This document shows, piece by piece, positions 1 through 7,961 of a DNA stretch of 64,000 bases (position 1 is its first letter; every line of letters starts with the position of its first letter). The position numbers and the translations under genes are program-made. Under the pieces are notes generated by a model. It worked only from the letters and a program-made list of their open reading frames with translations. It was not told the origin of the DNA and ran no database searches. Source of the DNA: Citreicella sp. C3M06 (GTDB lineage Bacteria; Pseudomonadota; Alphaproteobacteria; Rhodobacterales; Rhodobacteraceae); the NCBI RefSeq assembly GCF_018860705.1, contig NZ_JAHKQA010000072.1:186001-250000 (forward strand), read 5' to 3'.

Positions 1-317
1 TGGCGCGCCGTTCGACCGGTCGCACGCTGTATATCCTCGACGAGCCGACCACCGGCCTGCATTTCGAGGATGTCCGTAAGTTGCTCGAAGTGCTGCACGA
101 ATTGGTGGAGCAAGGAAATTCCGTGGTGGTGATCGAGCATAATCTCGATGTCATCAAGACCGCCGACCACATCATCGACATCGGCCCCGAAGGTGGCGAT
201 GGTGGCGGCGAGATCGTTGCCACCGGCACGCCCGAACAGGTCGCCGCGGTCGAGCGCAGCCATACCGGGCGCTACCTTGGGCCAATGCTTCAGCCGCGCA
301 CGGTTGCGGCGGAATAA
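1..317 (+). CDS. uvrA: UvrABC excinuclease subunit A, C-terminal end (partial)
   Basis: Only the last ~104 residues are present; the reading frame enters at base 3 and stops at 315-317. The piece shows the Walker B region of the second ABC ATPase domain ([12 protein letters not shown]), the H-loop ([11 protein letters not shown]) and the usual UvrA tail ([19 protein letters not shown]). UvrA is the cytoplasmic DNA-damage sensor of nucleotide excision repair and works with UvrB; mfd, which brings this pathway to stalled RNA polymerase, lies at 34.2-37.7 kb. The promoter is outside the window, so SOS control cannot be judged. Confidence 0.97.
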   Translation, partial: ARRSTGRTLYILDEPTTGLHFEDVRKLLEVLHELVEQGNSVVVIEHNLDVIKTADHIIDIGPEGGDGGGEIVATGTPEQVAAVERSHTGRYLGPMLQPRTVAAE

Positions 318-327
318 ACCCCTGTCG

Positions 328-363
328 AAAATGGCCGGACCCGCCGGGCCCGGCCATCGCGTT
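328..363. terminator. Bidirectional terminator between uvrA and the RcnB-like gene
   Basis: ATGGCCGG at 331-338 pairs with CCGGCCAT at 350-357, around a CCC/GGG-containing centre. The hairpin is flanked by GAAA upstream, which reads as TTTTC on the minus strand. It sits between the converging uvrA and RcnB-like genes and can serve both. A nearly identical hairpin follows the ArsC-like gene at 24491-24524. Confidence 0.7.
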
Positions 364-373
364 TCTGGCGCGA

Positions 374-760
374 TCAGTTGGTCAGGGCGTTGATCAGGCC
401 GATCGCCGCAAGGATCTTTTGCGTGTCGGGATCGACCCGGATCACATCGCCGCCACGGTGGTAATAGGTGCCGCTGCCCAGACCGTAGCGCTCGGGGTGG
501 CTGACCCGCACATAGCCGCTGGGAATGCGGTCGCCGCGCTTGTGGTGCACCTCCTGACGGACCTCGCGGGTATCTTTCTTCGCCTTCTGCTCGACGCGCT
601 TATCGTCGCGATCGTCGTGCTTCTTTGCCTGACCGGGGGCTTCGCAGGCCGGGCTTTTCTTGGCCAGCCCGGGCGGGCAGTCCTTTGATCCGGCGTTGGC
701 GGCCATCGGCGCACCAAGCGCGAGAATGGATACGGCGGCGAGGGTGAGGGTGCGGAACAT
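374..760 (-). CDS. Exported RcnB-like periplasmic protein
   Basis: The product is 128 residues. The chosen ATG at 760 has GGAGA seven bases upstream and gives a clear Sec signal peptide (MFRTLTLAAVSILALGAP, cleavage near AANA/G). The mature N-terminal part is rich in Lys, Asp and Arg, with two Cys in the CPPGLAKKSPAC stretch. The C-terminus (YYHRGGDVIRVDPDTQKILAAIGLI) matches the RcnB family pattern of a Tyr-rich strand followed by a V-D-P-x-T-x-x-I tail. RcnB in E. coli affects Ni/Co efflux, but most members have no proven role and no metal transporter lies nearby. A longer in-frame start at 829 would bury the signal peptide. Confidence 0.75.
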   Translation of the reverse strand: MFRTLTLAAVSILALGAPMAANAGSKDCPPGLAKKSPACEAPGQAKKHDDRDDKRVEQKAKKDTREVRQEVHHKRGDRIPSGYVRVSHPERYGLGSGTYYHRGGDVIRVDPDTQKILAAIGLINALTN

Positions 761-836
761 TATGTGTCTCCAGATGTCTGTCTGAAGATACAACGTGGCA
801 GCTCGGCAGTTCCGTTCCGGAAAAATCACCGAAAGC

Positions 837-868
837 GAAAAAAATGCTCACGGCGCGGGGCCGTGAGC
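837..868 (-). terminator. Rho-independent terminator of the DUF2892 gene
   Basis: GCTCACGGC at 846-854 pairs perfectly with GCCGTGAGC at 860-868. On the minus strand the hairpin is followed by ATTTTTTT (838-845). It ends the 66-residue membrane gene just beyond its stop codon. Confidence 0.85.
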
Positions 869-875
869 GATGGGC

Positions 876-1076
876 CTACTTCTTCATCGGGCAGCTGTTC
901 ACGCCGATGAGCGCGTAGAGCGGACAGCGCCCCATAAGGCCGGTCACGAGGGGAATGATCCCCAGCAGATAAAGCCAGTGGTAGGGGCCATCGGTCAGGA
1001 AGAAAGCGGCGATCATCAGAGCGCCGACGGCGATGCGCAGGATCTTGTCGATCCCTCCGACATTCTTTGCAAACAT
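876..1076 (-). CDS. DUF2892 / YgaP-like small inner membrane protein
   Basis: The product is 66 residues. It begins MFAKNVGGIDKILRIAVG, a signature of the DUF2892 (YgaP transmembrane) family, then has two hydrophobic segments (about 14-31 and 35-50) separated by a short polar turn. The C-terminal GRCPLYALIGVNSC motif carries two conserved Cys. In YgaP the same membrane domain is fused to a rhodanese; here it stands alone. The ATG at 1076 has AAAGGA upstream. A strong terminator follows, so it is probably monocistronic. Its function is not known; sulfur handling is only a guess from YgaP. Confidence 0.85.
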   Translation of the reverse strand: MFAKNVGGIDKILRIAVGALMIAAFFLTDGPYHWLYLLGIIPLVTGLMGRCPLYALIGVNSCPMKK

Positions 1077-1155
1077 GGCGTGTCCTTTCGGGTGTTGCCG
1101 CCTTGGTCTGCCCGAGTCGCGCCGCCCTGTCTGTGACCTCGTCACACAGCGCAGA

Positions 1156-1941
1156 CTATTGCGACCAGCCCGGCGCGCGCTTTTCGAGGAATGCTGAAAT
1201 CCCCTCGTTGGTGTCGCGCCACAGCATGTTCTCGACCATGACAGCCCCGGCATAGGCATAGGCCTCGTCCAGCGGCAGGCTGGCCTGCTCGTAGAACGCC
1301 TGCTTGCCGATCTTCACTGCCGCGCCCAGCTTGTCGGCGACGGTGTTGGCCAGCGTTTGCGTTTCGGCGGCCAGTGCATCCGGCGGCACCACACGGTTGA
1401 TCAGCCCCAACTGCTGCGCCTCCTCGGCATCGACGAAGCGGCCAGTGGTCAGCATTTCAAACGCCTGTTTGGTCGGAATGTTGCGGCTCAGCGCCACCAT
1501 CGGGGTCGAGCAGAACAGCCCGATATTGACGCCGTTGACGCCAAAGCGCGTGCCCGAAGCCGCAACCGCCATGTCGCAGCTTGCCACCAGCTGACAACCA
1601 GCGGCAGTGGCAATGCCGTGAACCTGCGCGATCACCGGCTGGGGCAGGGCGCGCAGCCCGGTCATCACCTTGGAGCAGCGCGCAAACAGATCGGCGAAAT
1701 AGGCCTTGCCGCCGTCTTCGGCCTGCCGTCCGGCCTGCATCTGCTTGAGATCATGCCCGGCGCAGAACGCCTTGCCGGTGCCCGACAGCACCACCGCGCG
1801 GATCGTGCGATCCGTCGACAGCGCCGTGATCTGCTCTGACAGCGCCGCGAGCATCTCGTCGGACAGCGCATTCAGCCGCTCGGGCGCGGCCATGGTCAAA
1901 TGGGCCACCGGCCCCGTGTCGTGACGTTCCAGAAGCGCCAT
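1156..1941 (-). CDS. Enoyl-CoA hydratase/isomerase family protein (ECHDC3-like)
   Basis: The product is 261 residues of the crotonase fold, the usual length. The oxyanion-hole regions are visible as AFCAGHDLKQM (about 65-75) and VHGIATAAGCQLVASCDMA (about 105-123). Where classical hydratases carry a catalytic Glu, this protein has GVNIGLFCSTPMVAL, the pattern seen in ECHDC3-type relatives, so hydratase activity on acyl-CoA is doubtful and another CoA reaction is possible. The start at 1941 (MALLERHD) has GGGAGGACA upstream. It is divergent from a thioesterase gene only 57 bp away, and the two may share control and act on related CoA esters. Confidence 0.85.
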   Translation of the reverse strand: MALLERHDTGPVAHLTMAAPERLNALSDEMLAALSEQITALSTDRTIRAVVLSGTGKAFCAGHDLKQMQAGRQAEDGGKAYFADLFARCSKVMTGLRALPQPVIAQVHGIATAAGCQLVASCDMAVAASGTRFGVNGVNIGLFCSTPMVALSRNIPTKQAFEMLTTGRFVDAEEAQQLGLINRVVPPDALAAETQTLANTVADKLGAAVKIGKQAFYEQASLPLDEAYAYAGAVMVENMLWRDTNEGISAFLEKRAPGWSQ

Positions 1942-1998
1942 CTTGTCCTCCCTTGGCTTTGCGGTCAGCCTAGCCGCAGCGGTTGCAGGAGGAAAGAC

Positions 1999-2427
1999 AT
2001 GGCGCTGGCGTTCACGATCGCCGAGATGACAGAGTATCTGTCCGAGGTTTTCCCGCAGGTCGAAGGTATGTTCGCCATCGACCAGATGGATGAGCAGCTT
2101 CTGGTGATGCGGCTTGTGGTGTCCGAGTCCCATCTGCGGCCGGGGGGCACGGTGTCGGGCCCGTCGATGTTCGGGCTGGCCGATGTTGCGGCCTATGTCG
2201 CGACGCTGGCGCGGATCGGGCGGCAGGCGCTGGCGGTGACGACGCATTGTTCCATAGACTTCATGCGCAAACCCGAAGCCGGGGTCGATCTGCTGGCGCA
2301 GGCGCGGGTGCTCAAGCTGGGGCGCACGCTTAGCGTCACCGATGTGCTGTTGTTTTCCGAAGGATCAGACGCGCCGGTGGCCCATGCATCGCTGACCTAT
2401 TCGATCCCTCCGGCGCGGGTTGGATGA
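1999..2427 (+). CDS. PaaI-family hotdog thioesterase
   Basis: The product is 142 residues with the hotdog-fold PaaI/YdiI pattern: HLRPGGTVSGPSMFGLADVAAYVA forms the N-cap and central helix, and AVTTHCSIDFMRKP the following strand. Members hydrolyse acyl-CoA or aryl-CoA thioesters in the cytoplasm; the substrate cannot be read from the sequence. The ATG at 1999 follows an excellent AGGAGGA. The divergent crotonase-family gene suggests a small acyl-CoA function, but no pathway operon is present. Confidence 0.85.
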   Translation: MALAFTIAEMTEYLSEVFPQVEGMFAIDQMDEQLLVMRLVVSESHLRPGGTVSGPSMFGLADVAAYVATLARIGRQALAVTTHCSIDFMRKPEAGVDLLAQARVLKLGRTLSVTDVLLFSEGSDAPVAHASLTYSIPPARVG

Positions 2428-2443
2428 GGGGCGGCGCCTGAAA

Positions 2444-2473
2444 CAAAAAAAGGCGCGGGGGACAGCCCGCGCC
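2444..2473 (-). terminator. Terminator of the DUF1127 gene
   Basis: GGCGCGGG at 2452-2459 pairs with CCCGCGCC at 2466-2473. On the minus strand it is followed by TTTTTTTT-G-TTT (2443-2451). This is a textbook intrinsic terminator 32 bases past the DUF1127 stop codon and also faces the converging thioesterase gene. Confidence 0.9.
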
Positions 2474-2505
2474 CAGTTCAGGAAGAGTTCCGGCAGATCC
2501 GGGGA

Positions 2506-2733
2506 TCAGCTCCGCCAGAACATCCGGTGCGCCTCCCGCTGGGCGACGCGCCGTTCGAGGCCGACATCCCGCAGCAAATGGGCATCGAGCTGACCGAGCG
2601 CCTTGCGGCTGCGGGCGCGCTCGGACCATTTCGCCAGCACCACCGCAAGGCGCAGCGCAATATTCGCCATCAGCGGCAGCGGGCGCTGCGCGTCGAGTTC
2701 GGCGATGAGCGGGGCTTGGGCAGTGTAGGTCAT
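2506..2733 (-). CDS. DUF1127 (YjiS-like) small protein
   Basis: The product is 75 residues. Its second half (RKALGQLDAHLLRDVGLER, then REAHRMFWRS) is the DUF1127 motif, a basic helical module with the L-x-D-h-G-L pattern. Stand-alone DUF1127 proteins in alphaproteobacteria have been linked to RNA turnover and phosphate or carbon metabolism, but this member's role is unknown. The gene is divergent from a MocR-type regulator, with two TTGGTACAAT-like repeats in the intergenic region, so it is the most likely target of that regulator. Confidence 0.85.
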   Translation of the reverse strand: MTYTAQAPLIAELDAQRPLPLMANIALRLAVVLAKWSERARSRKALGQLDAHLLRDVGLERRVAQREAHRMFWRS

Positions 2734-2755
2734 GGGATGTCTCCGTTAGTGTGTA

Positions 2756-2796
2756 TTGGTACAATTTCCTTGAGTTCGGTATCGCGTTGGTACATT
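2756..2796. promoter_or_regulatory. Putative MocR operator: two direct repeats
   Basis: TTGGTACAAT at 2756-2765 is repeated as TTGGTACATT at 2787-2796, with nine of ten bases the same. The start-to-start distance is 31 bp, about three helical turns, so both face the same side of the DNA. MocR/GabR dimers are known to bind spaced direct repeats; B. subtilis GabR uses ATACCA, and the complement here is GTACCAA. The second copy ends nine bases before the MocR start codon, so autoregulation is likely. Confidence 0.65.
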
Positions 2797-2804
2797 GTGC
2801 GGGT

Positions 2805-4232
2805 ATGACCGTCGAGAAAAACATTGTGACCGATACAATCTTCGATCTCTACGCGCGCCAGCCGGACGGAGCGAAGTACAGGATGCTTGCCGGCGCGCTG
2901 CGGCAGGGGATTTCGGCGGGCAAGTTGCCGCCCGGCACGCAATTGCCCCCCGTGCGCGATCTGGCGTGGCGGCTGGGGATGACGCCGGGAACGGTGGCGC
3001 GGGCCTATACGCTGCTGACCGACGAAGACCAGCTGAGCGCTGAGATCGGTCGCGGCACATTCGTTGCGGGGCAGGCAGAACAGCGCCCGCCGCTCTATGT
3101 AACGCGGCCCTGGGCCGAAGGCCCGGACGGGGCCGAAATGATCAATCTGTTCACCGCAAGGCTGCCCGATCTGGGGCAGGTAGCGCTGATAAATCAGGCT
3201 TTTCAACGGCTTTCAGAGCGTCCCGACCGGGCGCTTCTTGAATATCCCACCGCTGCCGCCTTTGTTCCGGCGCGTCAGGCGGTGGTCGATTGGCTGTCGG
3301 CGGTGCCGCTTGGCGTTCTCAATCACGAAGACGTGGTGCTGTCTCATGGCGCCCAAAGCGCGATTTCGCTGGTGATGCAGGCGGTGCTGCGCGGCCGTCG
3401 CCCGGTGGTGATGGTTGAGGAACTGGCCTATCCCGGCTTTCGCCGCGCCGCCGAATTGCTGCGGGCCGAAATTGTATCGGTCCCCATGGATGCGCATGGC
3501 ATTGTACCAGCGGCTCTTGAAGATCTCGCCCGCAAGCACGAAGCGCAGCTGCTGTGTACCTCTCCGGAACTGAACAATCCGACGGCCATCACCACGCCGC
3601 TCGACCGCCGCCGCGAGATTGCCGAGGTGGCGCGGCGCTGCGCCTTTGATGTTCTCGAAGACGATTGCACCTTTCTGGGCGAGAGTCGCCCCGAAACCTA
3701 CCGGGCGCTGCTGCCGGAGCAGGGGTGGTTCGTGTCGTCGATCTCCAAGACGCTGACACCGGCGCTGCGCATCGGCTTTGCCATCGCGCCGCAGGGCAAG
3801 CGCCAGATGCTGCGGCGGGTGGCCGAGAACGGCTTTTTCGGCCTTGCCAAACCGCTGGCGGATCTGACGCAGGATCTTCTGACCCGCGATGAGACCCGCG
3901 AGATCGTCCGCGCCGTGTGCCGCCAGAATGCGGTTTACGTGCGCGCGGTGGTGAACGCGCTTGGCGATCACGATCTGAGCTGGAACGAGCATTCGCCTTT
4001 TGCATGGCTGCGGTTGCCGCCGGGCTGGCGCTCTGCCGTGTTCTGCCTTGCCGCCGAGGCGCAGGGGGTGCAGGTGCGCCCCGCCGAGGATTTCGCCCCG
4101 CGCAACGGCTTTGCCCCGCATGCGGTGCGCATCGGCATGAATGCCCAGATCGCGCTGCCCGATTTCGAAGCCGCGCTGGCGCGACTGCGCCGCCTGCTCG
4201 ACAACCCGCCGGAGCAGTCGATGATGGCCTGA
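2805..4232 (+). CDS. MocR-type regulator (GntR HTH fused to aminotransferase domain)
   Basis: The product is 475 residues. Residues ~25-95 form a GntR winged helix (ILAGALRQGISAGKLPPGTQLPPVRDLA-type, then TPGTVARAYTLLTDEDQL). Residues ~120-470 are a fold-type I aminotransferase domain with the PLP-lysine segment SSISKTLTPALRIGF and the cofactor-aspartate region DVLEDDCTF. Such proteins sense PLP or an amino compound and rarely catalyse. The ATG at 2805 is preferred because an upstream in-frame start would run through the operator repeats. It is divergent from a DUF1127 gene. The effector cannot be deduced. Confidence 0.9.
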   Translation: MTVEKNIVTDTIFDLYARQPDGAKYRMLAGALRQGISAGKLPPGTQLPPVRDLAWRLGMTPGTVARAYTLLTDEDQLSAEIGRGTFVAGQAEQRPPLYVTRPWAEGPDGAEMINLFTARLPDLGQVALINQAFQRLSERPDRALLEYPTAAAFVPARQAVVDWLSAVPLGVLNHEDVVLSHGAQSAISLVMQAVLRGRRPVVMVEELAYPGFRRAAELLRAEIVSVPMDAHGIVPAALEDLARKHEAQLLCTSPELNNPTAITTPLDRRREIAEVARRCAFDVLEDDCTFLGESRPETYRALLPEQGWFVSSISKTLTPALRIGFAIAPQGKRQMLRRVAENGFFGLAKPLADLTQDLLTRDETREIVRAVCRQNAVYVRAVVNALGDHDLSWNEHSPFAWLRLPPGWRSAVFCLAAEAQGVQVRPAEDFAPRNGFAPHAVRIGMNAQIALPDFEAALARLRRLLDNPPEQSMMA

Positions 4233-4301
4233 AATTTGGGGTATTCAAATACCTAATTTCTAACTAACTGATTTATAAAGATTAATAGGTGTTTTGTTCG
4301 C

Positions 4302-4329
4302 TTGACTGGGAATTCTGCACGCGTATAAC
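4302..4329 (+). promoter_or_regulatory. Sigma-70-type promoter of rplM-rpsI
   Basis: TTGACT (4302-4307) and TATAAC (4324-4329) are separated by 16 bases in a locally AT-rich gap. This is close to the housekeeping consensus and is rare in such a GC-rich genome. It gives an rplM leader of about 60 bases. Confidence 0.7.
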
Positions 4330-4393
4330 CCGGCAATCGGAATTCGGAGGCGGTGGCGACATCGCATCCAGTACAAAGCTCAAGGGCAATCCA

Positions 4394-4852
4394 ATGAAAA
4401 CCTTCTCTGCGACTCCGGCAGATATCGAGAAGAAATGGATCGTGATCGACGCGGAAGGCGTCGTTCTTGGCCGTCTCGCCTCGATCATCGCCACACGTCT
4501 GCGTGGCAAGCACAAGGCCACCTTCACCCCGCACATGGATATGGGCGACAATGTCATCGTCATCAACGCCGACAAGGTGCAGATGACCGGCAAGAAGCGT
4601 GAAGAAAACTTCTACTGGCACACCGGCCACCCGGGCGGCATCAAGTCGCGCACCAAGGCCCAGATCCTCGAGGGTGCACACCCCGAGCGCGTCGTCGTTC
4701 AGGCCGTCAAGCGGATGCTTCCGGGCAACCGTCTGTCGCGCAAGGTGATGACCAACCTGCGTGTCTATGCCAGCGCCGAGCACCCGCACGAGGCGCAATC
4801 GCCCGAAGTGCTGGACGTCAAGTCGATGAACAAGAAAAACACCCGGGTGTAA
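4394..4852 (+). CDS. rplM: 50S ribosomal protein L13
   Basis: The product is 152 residues, the normal length. It shows the L13 landmarks: [17 protein letters not shown] near the N-terminus, [18 protein letters not shown] in the middle, and [27 protein letters not shown] toward the end. It is an early-assembly protein of the large subunit. The ATG at 4394 is chosen because it begins the conserved [15 protein letters not shown]. It is co-transcribed with rpsI two bases downstream, from a strong promoter at 4302-4329. Confidence 0.98.
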   Translation: MKTFSATPADIEKKWIVIDAEGVVLGRLASIIATRLRGKHKATFTPHMDMGDNVIVINADKVQMTGKKREENFYWHTGHPGGIKSRTKAQILEGAHPERVVVQAVKRMLPGNRLSRKVMTNLRVYASAEHPHEAQSPEVLDVKSMNKKNTRV

Positions 4853-4854
4853 TC

Positions 4855-5343
4855 ATGGCTGAACAGATCAATTCTCTGGAAGAGCTCGGCACCGCTGCTG
4901 GTCTCGACACCGCACCCGTCGCCATCGAAGAGCCGCGCGAGCCGGTTCGTGATGCGCTGGGGCGTTCCTATGCCACCGGCAAACGTAAGGACGCGGTTGC
5001 CCGCGTCTGGATCAAGCCGGGTTCGGGCAAGGTCATTGTCAACGGCAAGCCGATCAACAGCTATTTCGCGCGTCCGGTGCTGCAGATGATCCTGCGCCAG
5101 CCGTTCTCGATCGCCGGTGTCGAAGACCAGTTCGACGTTGTCGCGACCGTCAAAGGCGGTGGCCTCTCCGGTCAGGCCGGCGCGGTCAAGCATGGCGTGT
5201 CCAAAGCGCTGCAGCTCTATGATCCCTCGCTGCGCTCGGCTCTCAAGGCCGCAGGCTTCCTGACCCGCGACAGCCGCGTGGTGGAACGTAAGAAGTTCGG
5301 TAAGCGCAAGGCGCGCCGCAGCTTCCAGTTCTCGAAGCGCTGA
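4855..5343 (+). CDS. rpsI: 30S ribosomal protein S9
   Basis: The product is 162 residues. The first ~40 residues are the acidic extension common in alphaproteobacterial S9. The conserved body starts at [18 protein letters not shown] and ends with the RNA-contacting tail [17 protein letters not shown], whose last Lys-Arg reaches the P-site. It follows rplM by two bases, the universal L13-S9 pair, and is ended by a clear terminator. Confidence 0.98.
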   Translation: MAEQINSLEELGTAAGLDTAPVAIEEPREPVRDALGRSYATGKRKDAVARVWIKPGSGKVIVNGKPINSYFARPVLQMILRQPFSIAGVEDQFDVVATVKGGGLSGQAGAVKHGVSKALQLYDPSLRSALKAAGFLTRDSRVVERKKFGKRKARRSFQFSKR

Positions 5344-5366
5344 TCGGTTACGATCATACATTCAGA

Positions 5367-5396
5367 AAGGTCGCCGTTGGTTCGGCGGCCTTTTTT
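5367..5396 (+). terminator. Terminator of rplM-rpsI
   Basis: AAGGTCGCCG (5367-5376) pairs with CGGCGGCCTT (5383-5392) around a six-base loop, with one G-T pair, and is followed by a run of T. It lies 23 bases after the rpsI stop. Confidence 0.9.
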
Positions 5397-5413
5397 CGTC
5401 TTGGCGATCGGGG

Positions 5414-6184
5414 ATGGCTGTAATGAGGCCGGAGTTCGAGATCATCACCTGCGCCGATGCGCAGTTCTACGAGATCCTGCGCGTCTTCGAACGCAACATC
5501 CATGCGGTGATGGGGCGTTATCCTACCGTATTCGATCTTGGCCTGACCGATGCGCAGAAAGCCTCGATCAAATCGCCACTTGTCAGCATCGACGTGGCGG
5601 CGGAATACAATCAGATCAACGCTGACGGCTTCATCCGCACCACCCACAAGCCGACCGCGATTGCCCATGTGCTGAACGCCGGGCGGCCCTGCCTGTATCT
5701 GGATGCCGACATGTTGCTGACCGAAGCGATTGTCATGGGCGATTTTCTGAACGCCGATCTGGCCGTCACGCCGCGCCATCCCGATGAACTGTCGGCCGAT
5801 GATCTGCAGCAGAATGGCCAGATCAATGCGGGCTTCCTGTATTTCTCGGGGTCCGAGGCATCGCGCGCGGTGCTGGAACGGTGGCGCGATCTGTGTGCCT
5901 CCAGCGAGTTTTCGGATCAACGGGCGATGAGTGAGGTGTTGAAAGGCTGGTCTCTGGACCCGTCATCCAAGGCCGAGACACGCGACGGCCTGACACTGGC
6001 CCGACTTGATCCAAGGGTGTTCAACGATACCGGGCGGCGCACCGGCAAGGTGCTGCATTTCAAGAACCTTGGGCGGCGCTCGCGCAAGCGGCGCGAATGG
6101 CTAAGGTGGGCAAGGTGGATCCGGCTGGCACCGGGGCTGGTGCGCGGGCTTGTCCGATACCGGCGCAAACAGCTAGACATGTGA
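5414..6184 (+). CDS. Glycosyltransferase-like protein with DxD motif
   Basis: The product is 256 residues and has no signal peptide. The fold is suggested by a nucleotide-sugar type core: NQINADGFIRTTHKPTAIAHVL followed by CLYLDADMLL, whose D97-x-D99 is a typical metal-binding DxD of GT-A enzymes. A later INAGFLYFSGSEASRAVLERW resembles the acceptor half of GT8-like enzymes. The C-terminus is strongly basic (RRSRKRREWLRWARW), which suggests contact with the inner membrane. A second possible ATG is at 5423. It lies 20 bases upstream of a GT4 gene, and the two probably build the same surface glycan. The substrate is unknown. Confidence 0.65.
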   Translation: MAVMRPEFEIITCADAQFYEILRVFERNIHAVMGRYPTVFDLGLTDAQKASIKSPLVSIDVAAEYNQINADGFIRTTHKPTAIAHVLNAGRPCLYLDADMLLTEAIVMGDFLNADLAVTPRHPDELSADDLQQNGQINAGFLYFSGSEASRAVLERWRDLCASSEFSDQRAMSEVLKGWSLDPSSKAETRDGLTLARLDPRVFNDTGRRTGKVLHFKNLGRRSRKRREWLRWARWIRLAPGLVRGLVRYRRKQLDM

Positions 6185-6204
6185 CCCGATCCCGAAAGGC
6201 CTTC

Positions 6205-7347
6205 ATGAGACCCTGCATCGTTGTCGAGACCTGCATCACCCCCGGTCAGACCTTCGTAAACCGGCACATCCAGCATCTGTTCGGCGGGGCGGTCTGCGTG
6301 ATTGCGGACCGGTTGACGTCAGATGCGCCGAAGGATGGGCGGTATCTGGCGCTTGACGATATCTCGCGGCCAATGCTCGACCGGCTGATCGCGCCCGCGG
6401 CCCGGCTAAAGGGTCATCTGGTGCACGGCTCGAACCGGGTGCCTTGGGGGGCGGCGCGGCGCGCTGTTGGGGATTTTCTCGACCAGCATCGCCCTGATGT
6501 GATCCTCGCCGAATTCGGCCCGCAAGGCGTGGCGCTTGCGCCCATCGCCAATGCGCTCGGGGTTCCGATGTTCTGCTATTTTCGCGGCGCTGATGCGTCT
6601 TCCCGGCTGCGGCACACCCATGTGCAGCGCGCCTACCGGCGGATGATGCCGCGCCTTGCGGGGGTGTTTGCGGTCAGCCAGTCCTTGCTCGACAACCTCG
6701 CGGCGGTTGGCGTGGTGCATCCCAACGCCCATGTCATTCCCTCTGGCGTCGATGTGCGCCGCTTTGTGCCGGGCGAGAAACGCCCCGGAAGTGTGCTGGG
6801 CATCGGGCGATTTGTCGAGAAAAAGCATCCGCTGCTGACCATCCGTGCCTTTGCCGAGGCGTCGAAAAACCATCCCCACGCCCATCTGACCCTGATCGGT
6901 GATGGCGAGTTGTATGAGCCGGCCCGCGCGCTGGTGGCCGAGCTGGGGCTGGGCGACAAGGTGTCACTGCCCGGCGCCTTGCCGCATGACACGGTGCGCG
7001 CCCATCTGGAACGCGCGCAGATCTATGCCCAGCATTCCGTCACCGCCCGCAATGGCAATACCGAGGGACTGCCGACCTCGATTCAGGAAGCGATGGCGGC
7101 GGGCTGTATCATCGTCTCGACCCGGCACGCGGGCATCCCCGAGGCGGTGAGCGAGGGCGAAACCGGCTTTCTGGTGCCCGAACATGATGCGGTGGGCTAT
7201 ACGGCGGCGCTGGCGCAGGCGCTGGCGCTTGCACCGGAGCAGCGCGCGGCCATGGCGCAGGCAGCGCGGGACACTGCCGTTGCGCGCTATGACAACGCCG
7301 CGCTTCTGACCCGGCTCGAAGACACCATGCGCGCCAGCCTGCGCTAG
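6205..7347 (+). CDS. Glycosyltransferase family 4
   Basis: The product is 380 residues with two Rossmann halves (GT-B). The C-terminal half holds the GT4 hallmarks: VLGIGRFVEKKHPLLTIRAFAEA, a GDGELYEPARALVAELGL stretch, then EGLPTSIQEAMAAGCIIVSTRHAGIPEAV with the E-x7-E type motif. The start at 6205 has GAAAGG upstream. It follows the DxD-type glycosyltransferase, with which it likely forms an operon for an exopolysaccharide or LPS sugar. Its stop codon shares CTA with the stop of the converging tetR gene. Confidence 0.88.
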   Translation: MRPCIVVETCITPGQTFVNRHIQHLFGGAVCVIADRLTSDAPKDGRYLALDDISRPMLDRLIAPAARLKGHLVHGSNRVPWGAARRAVGDFLDQHRPDVILAEFGPQGVALAPIANALGVPMFCYFRGADASSRLRHTHVQRAYRRMMPRLAGVFAVSQSLLDNLAAVGVVHPNAHVIPSGVDVRRFVPGEKRPGSVLGIGRFVEKKHPLLTIRAFAEASKNHPHAHLTLIGDGELYEPARALVAELGLGDKVSLPGALPHDTVRAHLERAQIYAQHSVTARNGNTEGLPTSIQEAMAAGCIIVSTRHAGIPEAVSEGETGFLVPEHDAVGYTAALAQALALAPEQRAAMAQAARDTAVARYDNAALLTRLEDTMRASLR

Positions 7348-7961
7348 GCGTCGGGGGGCAGCAGGCCAAGCCCGCGCAGATAAATGCCGATGCCCGATTC
7401 CAGCAGGTCTTCGGGCGGAAAGGGCGATTGCGTGCCGGGCGAATTGCGGGCGTAAAGCTCGACAACGCCGTGGCTCATCGCCCAGATATGGGCCGAGAAC
7501 ATGCTGGCAGGGGGCCGCTTTTGCGGCGGGATGTGGCGCGACAGGTCTTCGGCGGCGCGCTCGAACACCCGGCGCGCGCGCGAGGATACCGCCGCCAGCT
7601 CGGGCGAATGGTTGACCGAAATGCCGCTTTCGAACATTGAGATGTAATGCCCCGGATGTTTGCGCGCAAAGGCGATATAGGCGCGGCCCGTCGCCTCGAA
7701 CGCGGCCAGCGCCGAGGGCTGGCCGCTGTCATAGGCAAATTGCATCACATCGGCAAAGATCTCATAACCCTGCCGCGCGGCTTCGGCGATCAGGTCTTCA
7801 CGCCCCTCGAAATGGCGGTAGACCGCCGCCGGGGTCACGCCCGCCAGCTTTGCCGCCTCTGACAGGGTGAAACCGGTGGGGCCTTTCTGTTCGATCAGAT
7901 CGAGCGCCGCATCGACCAGCGCCTGTCGCAGGTTGCCATGATGATAGCCGCGCTTTCCCAT
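7344..7961 (-). CDS. TetR/AcrR family regulator with WHG-type C-terminal domain
   Basis: The product is 205 residues. The N-terminus (GYHHGNLRQALVDAALDLI, then FTLSEAAKLAGVTPAAVYRHFEGREDL) is a classic TetR helix-turn-helix. The C-terminal ligand domain (GRAYIAFARKHPGHYISMFE) resembles the WHG subfamily. The start overlaps the stop of ppk2 as TGATG, so translation is coupled. The coupling hints at a role in stress or phosphate state, but the ligand is unknown. Confidence 0.88.
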   Translation of the reverse strand: MGKRGYHHGNLRQALVDAALDLIEQKGPTGFTLSEAAKLAGVTPAAVYRHFEGREDLIAEAARQGYEIFADVMQFAYDSGQPSALAAFEATGRAYIAFARKHPGHYISMFESGISVNHSPELAAVSSRARRVFERAAEDLSRHIPPQKRPPASMFSAHIWAMSHGVVELYARNSPGTQSPFPPEDLLESGIGIYLRGLGLLPPDA

